DNA of 64,000 bases from Candidatus Thiodiazotropha sp. (ex Monitilora ramsayi). Lineage in GTDB: Bacteria; Pseudomonadota; Gammaproteobacteria; Chromatiales; Chromatiaceae. The position numbers were made by a program, and so were the translations under genes. The stretch's first letter is position 1; each line of letters opens with the position of its first letter. Below are positions 53,792 through 61,551 of this stretch, piece by piece. The notes below the pieces were generated by a model, which did not search any database, was not told the origin of the DNA, and worked only from the letters and a program-made list of their open reading frames with translations. The stretch spans positions 372,001 through 436,000 of the forward strand of contig JAHXIP010000001.1 of assembly GCA_025655575.1 (NCBI GenBank). Direction: 5' to 3'.

Positions 53792-53847
53792 CGGTATGGG
53801 GAGACGGGAGTCCGCTTGGCTCCCTGCTCCCCATGCCGACTGTTTTT
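53792..53847 (+). terminator. Terminator of the nickel operon
   Basis: A long compound hairpin: CGGTATGGGGAG (53792-53803) pairs with CTCCCCATGCCG (53827-53838), with CGGGAG and CTCCC pairing inside, followed by ACTGTTTTT. It ends the transcript that begins at nikR or cbiM. Confidence 0.85.
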
Positions 53848-53891
53848 CGCTCAATAATTCTAAGTAGACTTGGTGGAAGTAGGTGGCAACA

Positions 53892-55310
53892 ATGATTCTC
53901 GGAAGTATGAATCTGTTCGTGGTGGCCGCCATCGCCCTGTTGGTGGGGGTGGCCGTCACAGTGGCGATGGTTCGCTACGACCTCGGTCCCAAGGGACGGC
54001 TGGCGAGAGGCGGTCAATGGCTGCTCGCCACGGCGCTGGGTACAGGGGTTCTGGCTTTTGCCATCAAGCTGGTGTTGATCGTGACTATCGCCAATTTGCC
54101 CGAGATGATGATAGCGCCACTGATTGAAAAAGCGCCGATAGAGCGACCGGTATCGGTCAGGGATCCGCTTGCTGGCTTGCTGGCATCATCTCGCTTCCGC
54201 TGGCAGCCCGTTTCAATGGAAACGGTGGGTTCCGCTAAGTTGCCAGAAGAGGTATCGAATCCTGCTACCTATATCTGGCAGACACTGCCCGATCAGGCCC
54301 CGGCTCCACCCGATAATCCCACCACGCCGGCAAAGGTTGCCCTGGGGCGGATGCTCTTCTTCGATACCAATCTGTCGCATGACGGCACGCTCTCCTGTAG
54401 TTCTTGTCATGATGTCGACGGAGGCAGCGGTGATGACGGCAGTTCAACCTCTGTGGGTATTGATGGACAAAAGGGTGGACGAAATGCCCCCACAGTCTGG
54501 AATGCGGCTTTTCAATCACGACTCTTCTGGGATGGCCGCGCCACCTCACTGGAAGAGCAGGCTAAGGGGCCACTGGTCAATCCGCTGGAGATGGGCATGC
54601 CGTCGCTGGCGTTGGTAGAGACCCGCGTTCGTCAGAATCCCGGGTACCGTGAAGCATTCGACGGGGCATTCGGTGAAGATCAGCCTATCACCATCGATCG
54701 CATTGCTGAGGCGATCGCTGCCTACGAGCGTACGCTGATCACAACCGACTCCCCATACGATCGTTTTGTGCGGGGTGATCTCGATGCGCTGAGCCCGTCA
54801 CAACTGCGTGGCATGTCGCTGTTTCAGCGTGTGGGTTGCGTGCAGTGTCACTATGGGCCCAATTTCAGCGGCGCCAGTCTGTTCGACGCACGTACGCCTT
54901 TTCGCATCTTCCCCGTCTATCCCACACCCTATGAGATCCGCTACAGATTGACTGAGGATAGCGGTGCATCATCAGCGGGTAGTGGTCGCGGTAGCTGGCG
55001 CGTACCCTCATTGAGGAATGTGGCGCTGACCGGACCATGGTTGCACAACGGTTCAGTGACCGATCTGACAGAAGTGGTCCGAATCATGTCGAGTGTGCAG
55101 TTGGGTTATACCGGTCACTATCTGGTCTGGTCCGACAGCCATAAGGTCATGACTGATTTGAAGGGTCCCCTTTTGGATGATGAAAGTGTGAAGGATATTG
55201 TGGCTTTTTTGCATGCGCTGAGTAGTGATGAACTCGTCAAGCGTATAGCCCGCAAGGAAGAGACGTCGTACCCTGAAAATGATCCAATGACTGCCGGACT
55301 TAACCAGTAG
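53892..55310 (+). CDS. Membrane-anchored di-heme cytochrome c peroxidase
   Basis: 472 residues from the ATG at 53892, which has AGGTGG five bases upstream; a GTG at 53883 is possible. Two N-terminal membrane helices (FVVAAIALLVGVAVTVAM and ALGTGVLAFAIKLVLIVTI) replace the usual cleavable signal. The rest is a standard bacterial cytochrome c peroxidase: LGRMLFFDTNLSHDGTLSCSSCH (first heme, CSSCH), GQKGGRNAPTVWNA, LFWDGRATSLEEQA, then VGCVQCHYGPNFSG (second heme, CVQCH). It reduces peroxide with electrons from cytochrome c. The membrane anchor suggests coupling to the respiratory chain. Confidence 0.93.
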   Translation: MILGSMNLFVVAAIALLVGVAVTVAMVRYDLGPKGRLARGGQWLLATALGTGVLAFAIKLVLIVTIANLPEMMIAPLIEKAPIERPVSVRDPLAGLLASSRFRWQPVSMETVGSAKLPEEVSNPATYIWQTLPDQAPAPPDNPTTPAKVALGRMLFFDTNLSHDGTLSCSSCHDVDGGSGDDGSSTSVGIDGQKGGRNAPTVWNAAFQSRLFWDGRATSLEEQAKGPLVNPLEMGMPSLALVETRVRQNPGYREAFDGAFGEDQPITIDRIAEAIAAYERTLITTDSPYDRFVRGDLDALSPSQLRGMSLFQRVGCVQCHYGPNFSGASLFDARTPFRIFPVYPTPYEIRYRLTEDSGASSAGSGRGSWRVPSLRNVALTGPWLHNGSVTDLTEVVRIMSSVQLGYTGHYLVWSDSHKVMTDLKGPLLDDESVKDIVAFLHALSSDELVKRIARKEETSYPENDPMTAGLNQ

Positions 55311-55339
55311 GTTGGTCCTCCTGCGTCGGCCCAACCTAC
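55307..55339. repeat. GTAGGTTGG-type inverted repeat
   Basis: GTAGGTTGG (55307-55315) is repeated inverted as CCAACCTAC (55331-55339). The sequence overlaps the peroxidase stop codon and has no T run. The same kind of GTAGGTTGGG/CCCAACCTAC palindrome occurs as a dispersed REP-like element in many gammaproteobacterial genomes, so it may be such a repeat rather than a terminator. Confidence 0.55.
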
Positions 55340-55438
55340 AGACTGATACAACTGCGTTGTGAAATGATTGACCACATGGACATGATAAGCTGTAACCCGC
55401 GTATAGCAGCAAAGACGCGAAGTGCACAGGAGTCCATC

Positions 55439-56098
55439 ATGACAAGGCCAGAAGCCAATAACCCCCTGTCAGACCTCTCACCCGCTGGTAGAGCCATGCT
55501 TGAAGGCGGTGTGCAGCAAATCTGTTTCAATAGTCCCACGTCGGTGATCCATAAGGGCCAACAGGTTTCCGGCGCCTATCTGGTTACCGAGGGTCAGCTT
55601 CGTGTCTTTACCTACACGCCTCAGGGCAGCGAGGCGACACTCTATTTCATCCGGCCGGGGGAGACCTGTGTGCTGGCACTCAACTGTCTGTTCAATGACC
55701 TGCGCTATCCCGCCTGGGTCGAGACCGATGCCGGTACCTGTGTGGAGATCGTCCCCGGCCCCCTCTATCGCCGGCTCTTCGAGAGCGAATCCTCGGTGCA
55801 GGATCTCACGGTCAAGACCCTCTCCACCCTGGTCTTTCGCCTGATGGACGAACTGGAACAGATCCACGCCTGCACCCTTGATCAGCGTCTGGCCAATTTC
55901 ATCTTGAGTAACGTATCAGAAGCGGGTGACCTTCATATGACCCAACAGACGCTGGCGGATCATCTTGGTACAACCCGGGAAGTGATCGCGCGATTGATGC
56001 AGGGGTTTGTGGCCGAAGGGTTGGTCAAGACTCAACGTGGAAGGGTCACTGTGAGAGATGCTAAGCGCCTTGCAGGTGTGATCAAAATGGGCACCTAG
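55439..56098 (+). CDS. Crp/Fnr family transcriptional regulator
   Basis: 219 residues from the ATG at 55439 (AGGAG six bases upstream). The N-terminal cNMP-binding-like beta roll shows GQQVSGAYLVTEGQLRVFTY and RPGETCVLALNCLFNDL. The C-terminal HTH_Crp is MTQQTLADHLGTTREVIARLMQGF, containing a recognition helix. It lacks the N-terminal cysteine set of FNR and does not obviously keep the cAMP ligand residues, so it may respond to another redox or nitrosative signal through Cys in ETCVLALNC. Its neighbours are the peroxidase upstream and the adaptor operon downstream. Confidence 0.9.
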   Translation: MTRPEANNPLSDLSPAGRAMLEGGVQQICFNSPTSVIHKGQQVSGAYLVTEGQLRVFTYTPQGSEATLYFIRPGETCVLALNCLFNDLRYPAWVETDAGTCVEIVPGPLYRRLFESESSVQDLTVKTLSTLVFRLMDELEQIHACTLDQRLANFILSNVSEAGDLHMTQQTLADHLGTTREVIARLMQGFVAEGLVKTQRGRVTVRDAKRLAGVIKMGT

Positions 56099-56216
56099 GC
56101 ATCCGATATGTTTGGTTAGCAGGCCTTAATCACTAGCAGTCTGTTGTTGTCAGAATAAAGATATCCCAAGCCAGACCGACATACTTAGAAGGATTCTAAG
56201 TAGGTTTTCAGGCTGC

Positions 56217-57965
56217 ATGTCATCCCCACACACTCACGTTGCAGAGATCTGGCTGGAAAAGCTGTCACGGCTGGTCAGCGGTGTGGCGTCTGCTGTGGTG
56301 ATCGAAATGCCTGTCACCCAGGCGGTTGCTGAACGTACAACTGCCTGGCCATCCGAGGAGGCAGTCGGGGAGTCACTGATTGCCATGGCATCTCAGGCGG
56401 CGACGGCGAGACGTCAGTTTGTCAGACCCGCCGGGCGGCAGGATGAGGGTCAGTTTGATTTGTTGGCGCTACCGCTGATCTCCGGAGAAGATGTCCTGGG
56501 TGGTGTGGCTATTCAGCTAACGCATCGGCCCGAGGCAAAACTGAATGCGGCCATGCAGGCGCTTCAGTGGGGAAAGCAGTGGCTGGAGTTGTTGATGGAG
56601 CGCGCCCGTGGCAGCAGTTCTGTCTCAACTCAATGGTTGGGTGATATGACAGGGAAGGAGATATCACCAAACGAACTCGTCAGGCAGTTTGCCAGTCTGT
56701 TTCAGTGTGATCGTGTCACCCTCGCCATGGGGGATGATCGAAGTCTGGATATTCTGGCGACACACCCCAAAGTCGAAATCAAACGTGAGACCGGCCTGGT
56801 GCGTGCCTTCAAGGAGGCGATGTTCGAGGCGATGGATCAGGAGGGTGAGCTGCACTATCCCGCAATGCTGGAGGCGGGTGAGAAGACGTTGCGTTTCCAT
56901 CAGGTACTGTCCAAGAAAATTGGATCCCCGACACTTTTTACCCTGCCCCTGGTGGTTGCCGGTAAAACGGTTGGTGCCCTGCTGCTGGAGCGTCACCAGG
57001 ATCAACCCTTCACTGAATCGGAGCGGGAGACATGCCGCCCAATGGCCACCATGGCCAGTGTGATGATGCAGCATCGGTATCAGGCTGAGAGACCGTTACT
57101 TCAGTTGATGGGCGAGCGGTTGCGAGAGCGTCTCGGTCTCTGGCTGGGTGCGAACAAACTGTGGTTGAAAGTCTCGTTGTTGCTTGCGGCTGTCGTGATC
57201 GGTCTGCTCAGTGGGTTTGATGGGGAATACCGTATCGATGCCGAGGCCAGCCTCGAGGGTCGGGTGCAGCGCATGGTGAGTGCGCCTTTCGATGGTTATC
57301 TGAAACTGTCCCATGTCAAGGCGGGGGATAGGGTGGAACAGGGTACGGTGCTGTGTGAGCTGGACGACCGCGATCTGCAGTTGGAGCGCGCCAAATGGCA
57401 GACTCAGTTGGCCAAACTGAAGAAAGAGCAGCGGGAGGCGATGGCAGCGCATGAGCGGGCAAAGGTCGCAATCCTGCACGCCCAACGGCAGCAGGCTCAG
57501 GCGGAGCTCGATTTGGTGGAGAAGAAGCTGGAGCGAAGCCGTATCGTTGCACCTTTGAGCGGTATCGTGGTGAGTGGTGATCTCAGTCAGTCCCTCGGTG
57601 CGCCACTGAAGCGGGGGGACACGCTGTTCAAGGTTGCGCCACTCGATAGTTACCGGGTGATGTTACAGGTGGATGAGCTGGACATTGCAGATGTGCAGCC
57701 CGGTCAGGGCGGTAGCCTGATCCTCACCGGTTACCCCCATCTTCGGCATGCCTTTGAAGTGAAACGCATTCTGCCGCTCTCGACCGCAGAAGAGGGTAGG
57801 CACCTGTTCACGCTGGAGGCGGAGCTGGCCGAATCGGGGCAGAGCCTCCGGCCCGGCATGCAGGGTGTGGCGAAAATCGAGGCGGGTGAGAGAAGCTTGC
57901 TGTGGCTGTCTACACATCGATTGGTCGATTGGTTACGCCTGCAACTCTGGGGTTGGTGGGGCTGA
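56217..57965 (+). CDS. GAF domain and HlyD-type adaptor fusion protein
   Basis: 582 residues. The N-terminal cytosolic half (about 1-290) has two GAF-like regions: a degenerate one (ALPLISGEDVLGGVAIQ) and a clearer one (LVRQFASLFQCDRVTLAMGDD, then TLPLVVAGKTVGALLLERH). A single membrane helix follows (VSLLLAAVVIGLLSG, about 321-335), then a HlyD/RND adaptor: a lipoyl half (FDGYLKLSHVKAGDRVEQG), a coiled coil (about 395-440), the second lipoyl half (SRIVAPLSGIVVSGDLSQS) and a beta barrel. A sensory domain fused to a periplasmic adaptor is unusual. The last bases overlap the M50 gene (TGATG). Confidence 0.85.
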   Translation: MSSPHTHVAEIWLEKLSRLVSGVASAVVIEMPVTQAVAERTTAWPSEEAVGESLIAMASQAATARRQFVRPAGRQDEGQFDLLALPLISGEDVLGGVAIQLTHRPEAKLNAAMQALQWGKQWLELLMERARGSSSVSTQWLGDMTGKEISPNELVRQFASLFQCDRVTLAMGDDRSLDILATHPKVEIKRETGLVRAFKEAMFEAMDQEGELHYPAMLEAGEKTLRFHQVLSKKIGSPTLFTLPLVVAGKTVGALLLERHQDQPFTESERETCRPMATMASVMMQHRYQAERPLLQLMGERLRERLGLWLGANKLWLKVSLLLAAVVIGLLSGFDGEYRIDAEASLEGRVQRMVSAPFDGYLKLSHVKAGDRVEQGTVLCELDDRDLQLERAKWQTQLAKLKKEQREAMAAHERAKVAILHAQRQQAQAELDLVEKKLERSRIVAPLSGIVVSGDLSQSLGAPLKRGDTLFKVAPLDSYRVMLQVDELDIADVQPGQGGSLILTGYPHLRHAFEVKRILPLSTAEEGRHLFTLEAELAESGQSLRPGMQGVAKIEAGERSLLWLSTHRLVDWLRLQLWGWWG

Positions 57966-60115
57966 TGGCGGTACCACAGGACGTGTCTTGCCAGACTGAT
58001 GCTATCTGGCAACAGATTGCACAGGCCAGGCCTGCACTCAATCCACAAATCGTGATTCGCAGGCAGCGTTATGCAGATGAAATCTGGTATCTGCTGCAGG
58101 ACCCGATCAGTGAGCGCCACTTTCGGCTCTCACCCGAGGCCTATCATCTGATTGACCGCTTCAATGGAGAACGCAGTCTGGAAGAGATCTGGCAAGCGGC
58201 GCAAAACCGATGGCAGGACCCGCCCTCGCAAAGTGATTTCATTCGGTTGCTGATGCAGTTGCAGGGCGTGGGCGCCCTACAAGAAGGAGCGGCCAGCGAA
58301 CCGCTCAAGCTGCTTGAGCGACGCAAAAAGCCGCGTCAATGGTTGATGCAACTGCGTAATCCCCTGTCGTTAAGACTACCGTTGTGGGATCCGGACAAGC
58401 TGCTGGATCGATTGTTGCCCCTGGTGCAACCGATGATCGGTCGAACTGGCCTGGTGATCTGGCTGTTACTGGTGGTCGGTGGTCTGTTACAGGCGGCTGT
58501 CCACTGGCAGGAGATCTCCTTCAACATCACCAGTCAGTTACTCTCGGCGCAGAATCTCGCCTTGATGGGTCTTGCCTATTTCTTGATGAAGGCCCTGCAT
58601 GAACTGGCCCATGGCATTGCGGTTAAACACTGGGGCGGCGAAGTGCACCAGGTCGGCGTACTTTTCCTGGCGTTGATCCCCATGCCTTATGTCGACGCCT
58701 CTGCAGCCAGTGGTTTTGCCGAGAGGCGAGCGCGTATGGCCGTGGGAGCGGCGGGCATCATGGTCGAGCTTGCACTCGCCTGTATGGCGTTGTGGCTCTG
58801 GCTCGCCACGGAGCAGGGACTGGTTAGTGCCCTGGCCTACAATATGATGCTGATCGGGGGTGTCTCCACTTTGTTGGTAAACGGCAATCCACTACTCAAA
58901 TTCGACGGTTACTATGTATTTTCCGATCTGCTCGATATCCCCAATCTCTCCACCCGCTCCAATCGCTATCTCGGTTACCTGGTGCAGTATTACCTGTTTG
59001 GCCTGACAGACTCGGAATCACCGGCGAACAGCTCATGGGAGAGAGGCTGGTTTCTCTGCTACGGTATTGCCGCATTCTGCTACCGTATCTTCATTCTGCT
59101 GACCATTGCGCTTTTCGTTGCAGAGCGCTATCCGGTGGTGGGTAAGTTACTGGCGCTTTGGGCATTGGTCGGGATGCTGGCGATACCCGTGGTGAAACAA
59201 TTTAAATTTCTGTTGACCAGCAAAAGACTCGCCAATCGACGCCCCAGGGCCATGCTGGTCACGGGTGCGATAGTCGCAGGCGTGTCGGTATTGCTTTTCC
59301 TGCTGCCGGCTCCCCACGCTACCCAGGCTCAGGGTGTCGTTATGCCACCGGAGGGTGCGGAGGTGAGGGCCGGGGCAGAGGGACGTGTGGTGAGATTGCT
59401 GGTTTCCACGGATACCCCGGTAGCAAAGAATCAGCCACTGATTGAACTGTCCGATCCATTCCAGCAGACGAAGGTGGAAAGCTTGCAGGGGCGTGTGAGG
59501 GAGCTGTATCTGGAGTACAAGGCCCTGAAAGGCGGACATGAAAATGTGCAGGCGGAGATGTTGCAGGATGAGATCGCCCTGGTTGAAGCCGATCTTGCCA
59601 GGCAGAGGCTCAAAATCGAGGCATTGACGGTGCGTAGTCCCTCAGCGGGGCGATTCTATCTGCAGCAACCCGATGATCTGCCTGGTAGCTATTTGGATCA
59701 GGGGGCACTGATCGGCTATGTCATCGATCAGGAACTACCACTGGTTCGGGTGGCGGTCGCACAACAGGATATCGGGTTGATACGCCAATCCACACTGGCT
59801 GTCGGTGCCAGATATGCGGCACGACCCGGGGAGACCTTACCCGTTCGGCTGGGGCAGAGTGTGCCTGAGTCCCAGCAGCATCTGCCCAGTCCCGTGTTGG
59901 GCTCGGCAGGTGGCGGACCCTTTCCGCTGCACCCCCTTGATGAAGACGGAACAAGGCCGTTAGAGCCCATTTTCGAGCTGTTGCTCTATCCGGAAATACC
60001 GCTTGAGCGTCTCGGGGAGCGTGTGGTGGTCAGGTTCGATCATGGGGCCGAGCCATTGGGGTGGCAATGGTATCGAACCCTACGGCAACTGTTTCTGATG
60101 CGTCTTAGTCTTTGA
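57965..60115 (+). CDS. M50-family membrane metalloprotease with PqqD-like and HlyD-type domains
   Basis: 716 residues from the ATG at 57965 inside the preceding stop. The N-terminal PqqD-like domain is at about residues 30-95 (WYLLQDPISERHFRLSPEAY). The membrane protease core has the zinc motif HELAH at about 215-219 (LMKALHELAHGIAVKHWGG), followed by a GNPLLKFDGYYVFSDLLD block that supplies the third ligand Asp. The membrane helices continue to about 470, then a single HlyD-type lipoyl/coiled-coil/barrel unit (EGAEVRAGAEGRVVRLLVS, LTVRSPSAGRFYLQQ). Relatives of this type are annotated as peptide zinc metalloproteases. Site-2 proteases cleave in or near the membrane; the target here may be the giant protein encoded downstream. 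Contains no ABC domain. Confidence 0.88.
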   Translation: MAVPQDVSCQTDAIWQQIAQARPALNPQIVIRRQRYADEIWYLLQDPISERHFRLSPEAYHLIDRFNGERSLEEIWQAAQNRWQDPPSQSDFIRLLMQLQGVGALQEGAASEPLKLLERRKKPRQWLMQLRNPLSLRLPLWDPDKLLDRLLPLVQPMIGRTGLVIWLLLVVGGLLQAAVHWQEISFNITSQLLSAQNLALMGLAYFLMKALHELAHGIAVKHWGGEVHQVGVLFLALIPMPYVDASAASGFAERRARMAVGAAGIMVELALACMALWLWLATEQGLVSALAYNMMLIGGVSTLLVNGNPLLKFDGYYVFSDLLDIPNLSTRSNRYLGYLVQYYLFGLTDSESPANSSWERGWFLCYGIAAFCYRIFILLTIALFVAERYPVVGKLLALWALVGMLAIPVVKQFKFLLTSKRLANRRPRAMLVTGAIVAGVSVLLFLLPAPHATQAQGVVMPPEGAEVRAGAEGRVVRLLVSTDTPVAKNQPLIELSDPFQQTKVESLQGRVRELYLEYKALKGGHENVQAEMLQDEIALVEADLARQRLKIEALTVRSPSAGRFYLQQPDDLPGSYLDQGALIGYVIDQELPLVRVAVAQQDIGLIRQSTLAVGARYAARPGETLPVRLGQSVPESQQHLPSPVLGSAGGGPFPLHPLDEDGTRPLEPIFELLLYPEIPLERLGERVVVRFDHGAEPLGWQWYRTLRQLFLMRLSL

Positions 60116-60357
60116 GGCCTCTGCCGAACGTGCAAGAACGTAGCAAATCATTGATCAAGGATTAGGAATCCATGTCATGAAGTGCCTGTTTTGTGTGGGG
60201 TTTCTCATTGGGTTTGGTAAAGAAATCCCTGGTTTTGACGCTAGCTTTTATGTAATTGGTTGGATTTAGGAAAGGGATTCTTATGCTGCGGCAACATCCA
60301 CTTGAGTTTGCTGCTTGCCGCCTATTTCCCTTTGCCTGGGTTGCGATATTTTGAGAA

Positions 60358-61551
60358 ATGAATAGAGATAAAACGACCACGCTGAGACTTTTTGTGTTTG
60401 CCTGGCTATTCGCAGGCACTCTTTTTCCGTCTGTGGGTGCAGAGCTGGATGGCGTGATCGAACCGTCCATGAGTGTGGCGCTGAGTTCACGCATCGACGG
60501 TATTCTCGAATCGGTGGATGTGGATGTGGGCGATGTCGTTACCAAGCGCCAGGTGTTGGCACAGTTAGAGTCACAGGTCGAGCAGGCGGCGCTTGCCTAT
60601 GCCAGTGCCAGAGCCTCCATCTCCAGTGAAGTGCAACTGCAGCAAACCAGCCTGGCCTATGGCCGGCGCCAGTTGAAGCGCATCCAGGAACTCCACAGTA
60701 AGAGTCTGGCCTCGTTCCAGGATCTGGATGAGATTGAGACCGAGACCAAGCTGACCCGTTATCGCCTGTCCCAGGCCAGGGAGAACAGATACCTGGCGGA
60801 ACTCGATCTTGCCCAGGCCCAGGCCGTCAAGGATCGCCACTCTATTCGCAGCCCCATCGACGGTATCGTGGTGGAGCGGTTTCTCAATCCGGGTGAATCT
60901 GTGGAAGATCAACCCATCGTTAAGATCGCGCAGATCAATCCGCTTCGCATTGAAGTGGTAGCACCGGTCACCCTGTTGGGTACGATCAGGAGCGGCCAGT
61001 TGGCCACGGTGATACCGGAATCACCGGTGGGCGGTGAGTACCAGGCTGAAGTGAAAATCGTCGACCCGATACTCGATGCCGCCAGTGGGACATTTCGTAT
61101 CCGTCTGGAGATCCCCAATGATGATTACAAACTGACCAGCGGATTGCGCTGCCGGGTTCGTTTTCTTGAAAAAATGGCAAGTAGGAAACCCGCGCCCGTA
61201 GCGGTGAAAAAAGAACCGACGGTTGTCTCCCGGCAACTGAAGAGAGAAGTCAGCCAGGTCATTCCGGCACAAAAAGTCGACCAATCCGAAAGCGCAAAGA
61301 CTGTTTCCAGTAAAAAGAAACAGGCTGAGCGTTACCTGCTGGTCACCAACGAATCATTGCTGCCTTTGAGAAAAGCAATACGTCAGGCCTCGGAATTCAA
61401 CAAAAAAGGGGTGGAAGATACCTGGGTTATTGCCAAGGGTTCACTGAAAGGACATATCTCCCTCGGTTATTTCAGCAGTCGTAGAAAAGTCGATCGTTAT
61501 CAACAACATCTCACGGACTTGGGGATAGATACCAGGATCGTTGAGCGATGA
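60358..61551 (+). CDS. HlyD/RND-type periplasmic adaptor with a SPOR-like tail
   Basis: 397 residues. Signal peptide (TLRLFVFAWLFAGTLFPSVGA, about 7-27), lipoyl halves (SSRIDGILESVDVDVGDVV and RSPIDGIVVERFLNPGESV), a coiled coil between them (about 70-140) and a beta barrel (LRIEVVAPVTLLGTIRSG). The C-terminal 75 residues (from about 323, RYLLVTNESLLPL; then GSLKGHISLGYFSSRRKVDRYQ) resemble a SPOR domain, which binds denuded peptidoglycan at division sites. It is separated by 242 bases from the protease gene but directly overlaps the giant repeat protein gene (ATGA). Confidence 0.85.
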   Translation: MNRDKTTTLRLFVFAWLFAGTLFPSVGAELDGVIEPSMSVALSSRIDGILESVDVDVGDVVTKRQVLAQLESQVEQAALAYASARASISSEVQLQQTSLAYGRRQLKRIQELHSKSLASFQDLDEIETETKLTRYRLSQARENRYLAELDLAQAQAVKDRHSIRSPIDGIVVERFLNPGESVEDQPIVKIAQINPLRIEVVAPVTLLGTIRSGQLATVIPESPVGGEYQAEVKIVDPILDAASGTFRIRLEIPNDDYKLTSGLRCRVRFLEKMASRKPAPVAVKKEPTVVSRQLKREVSQVIPAQKVDQSESAKTVSSKKKQAERYLLVTNESLLPLRKAIRQASEFNKKGVEDTWVIAKGSLKGHISLGYFSSRRKVDRYQQHLTDLGIDTRIVER

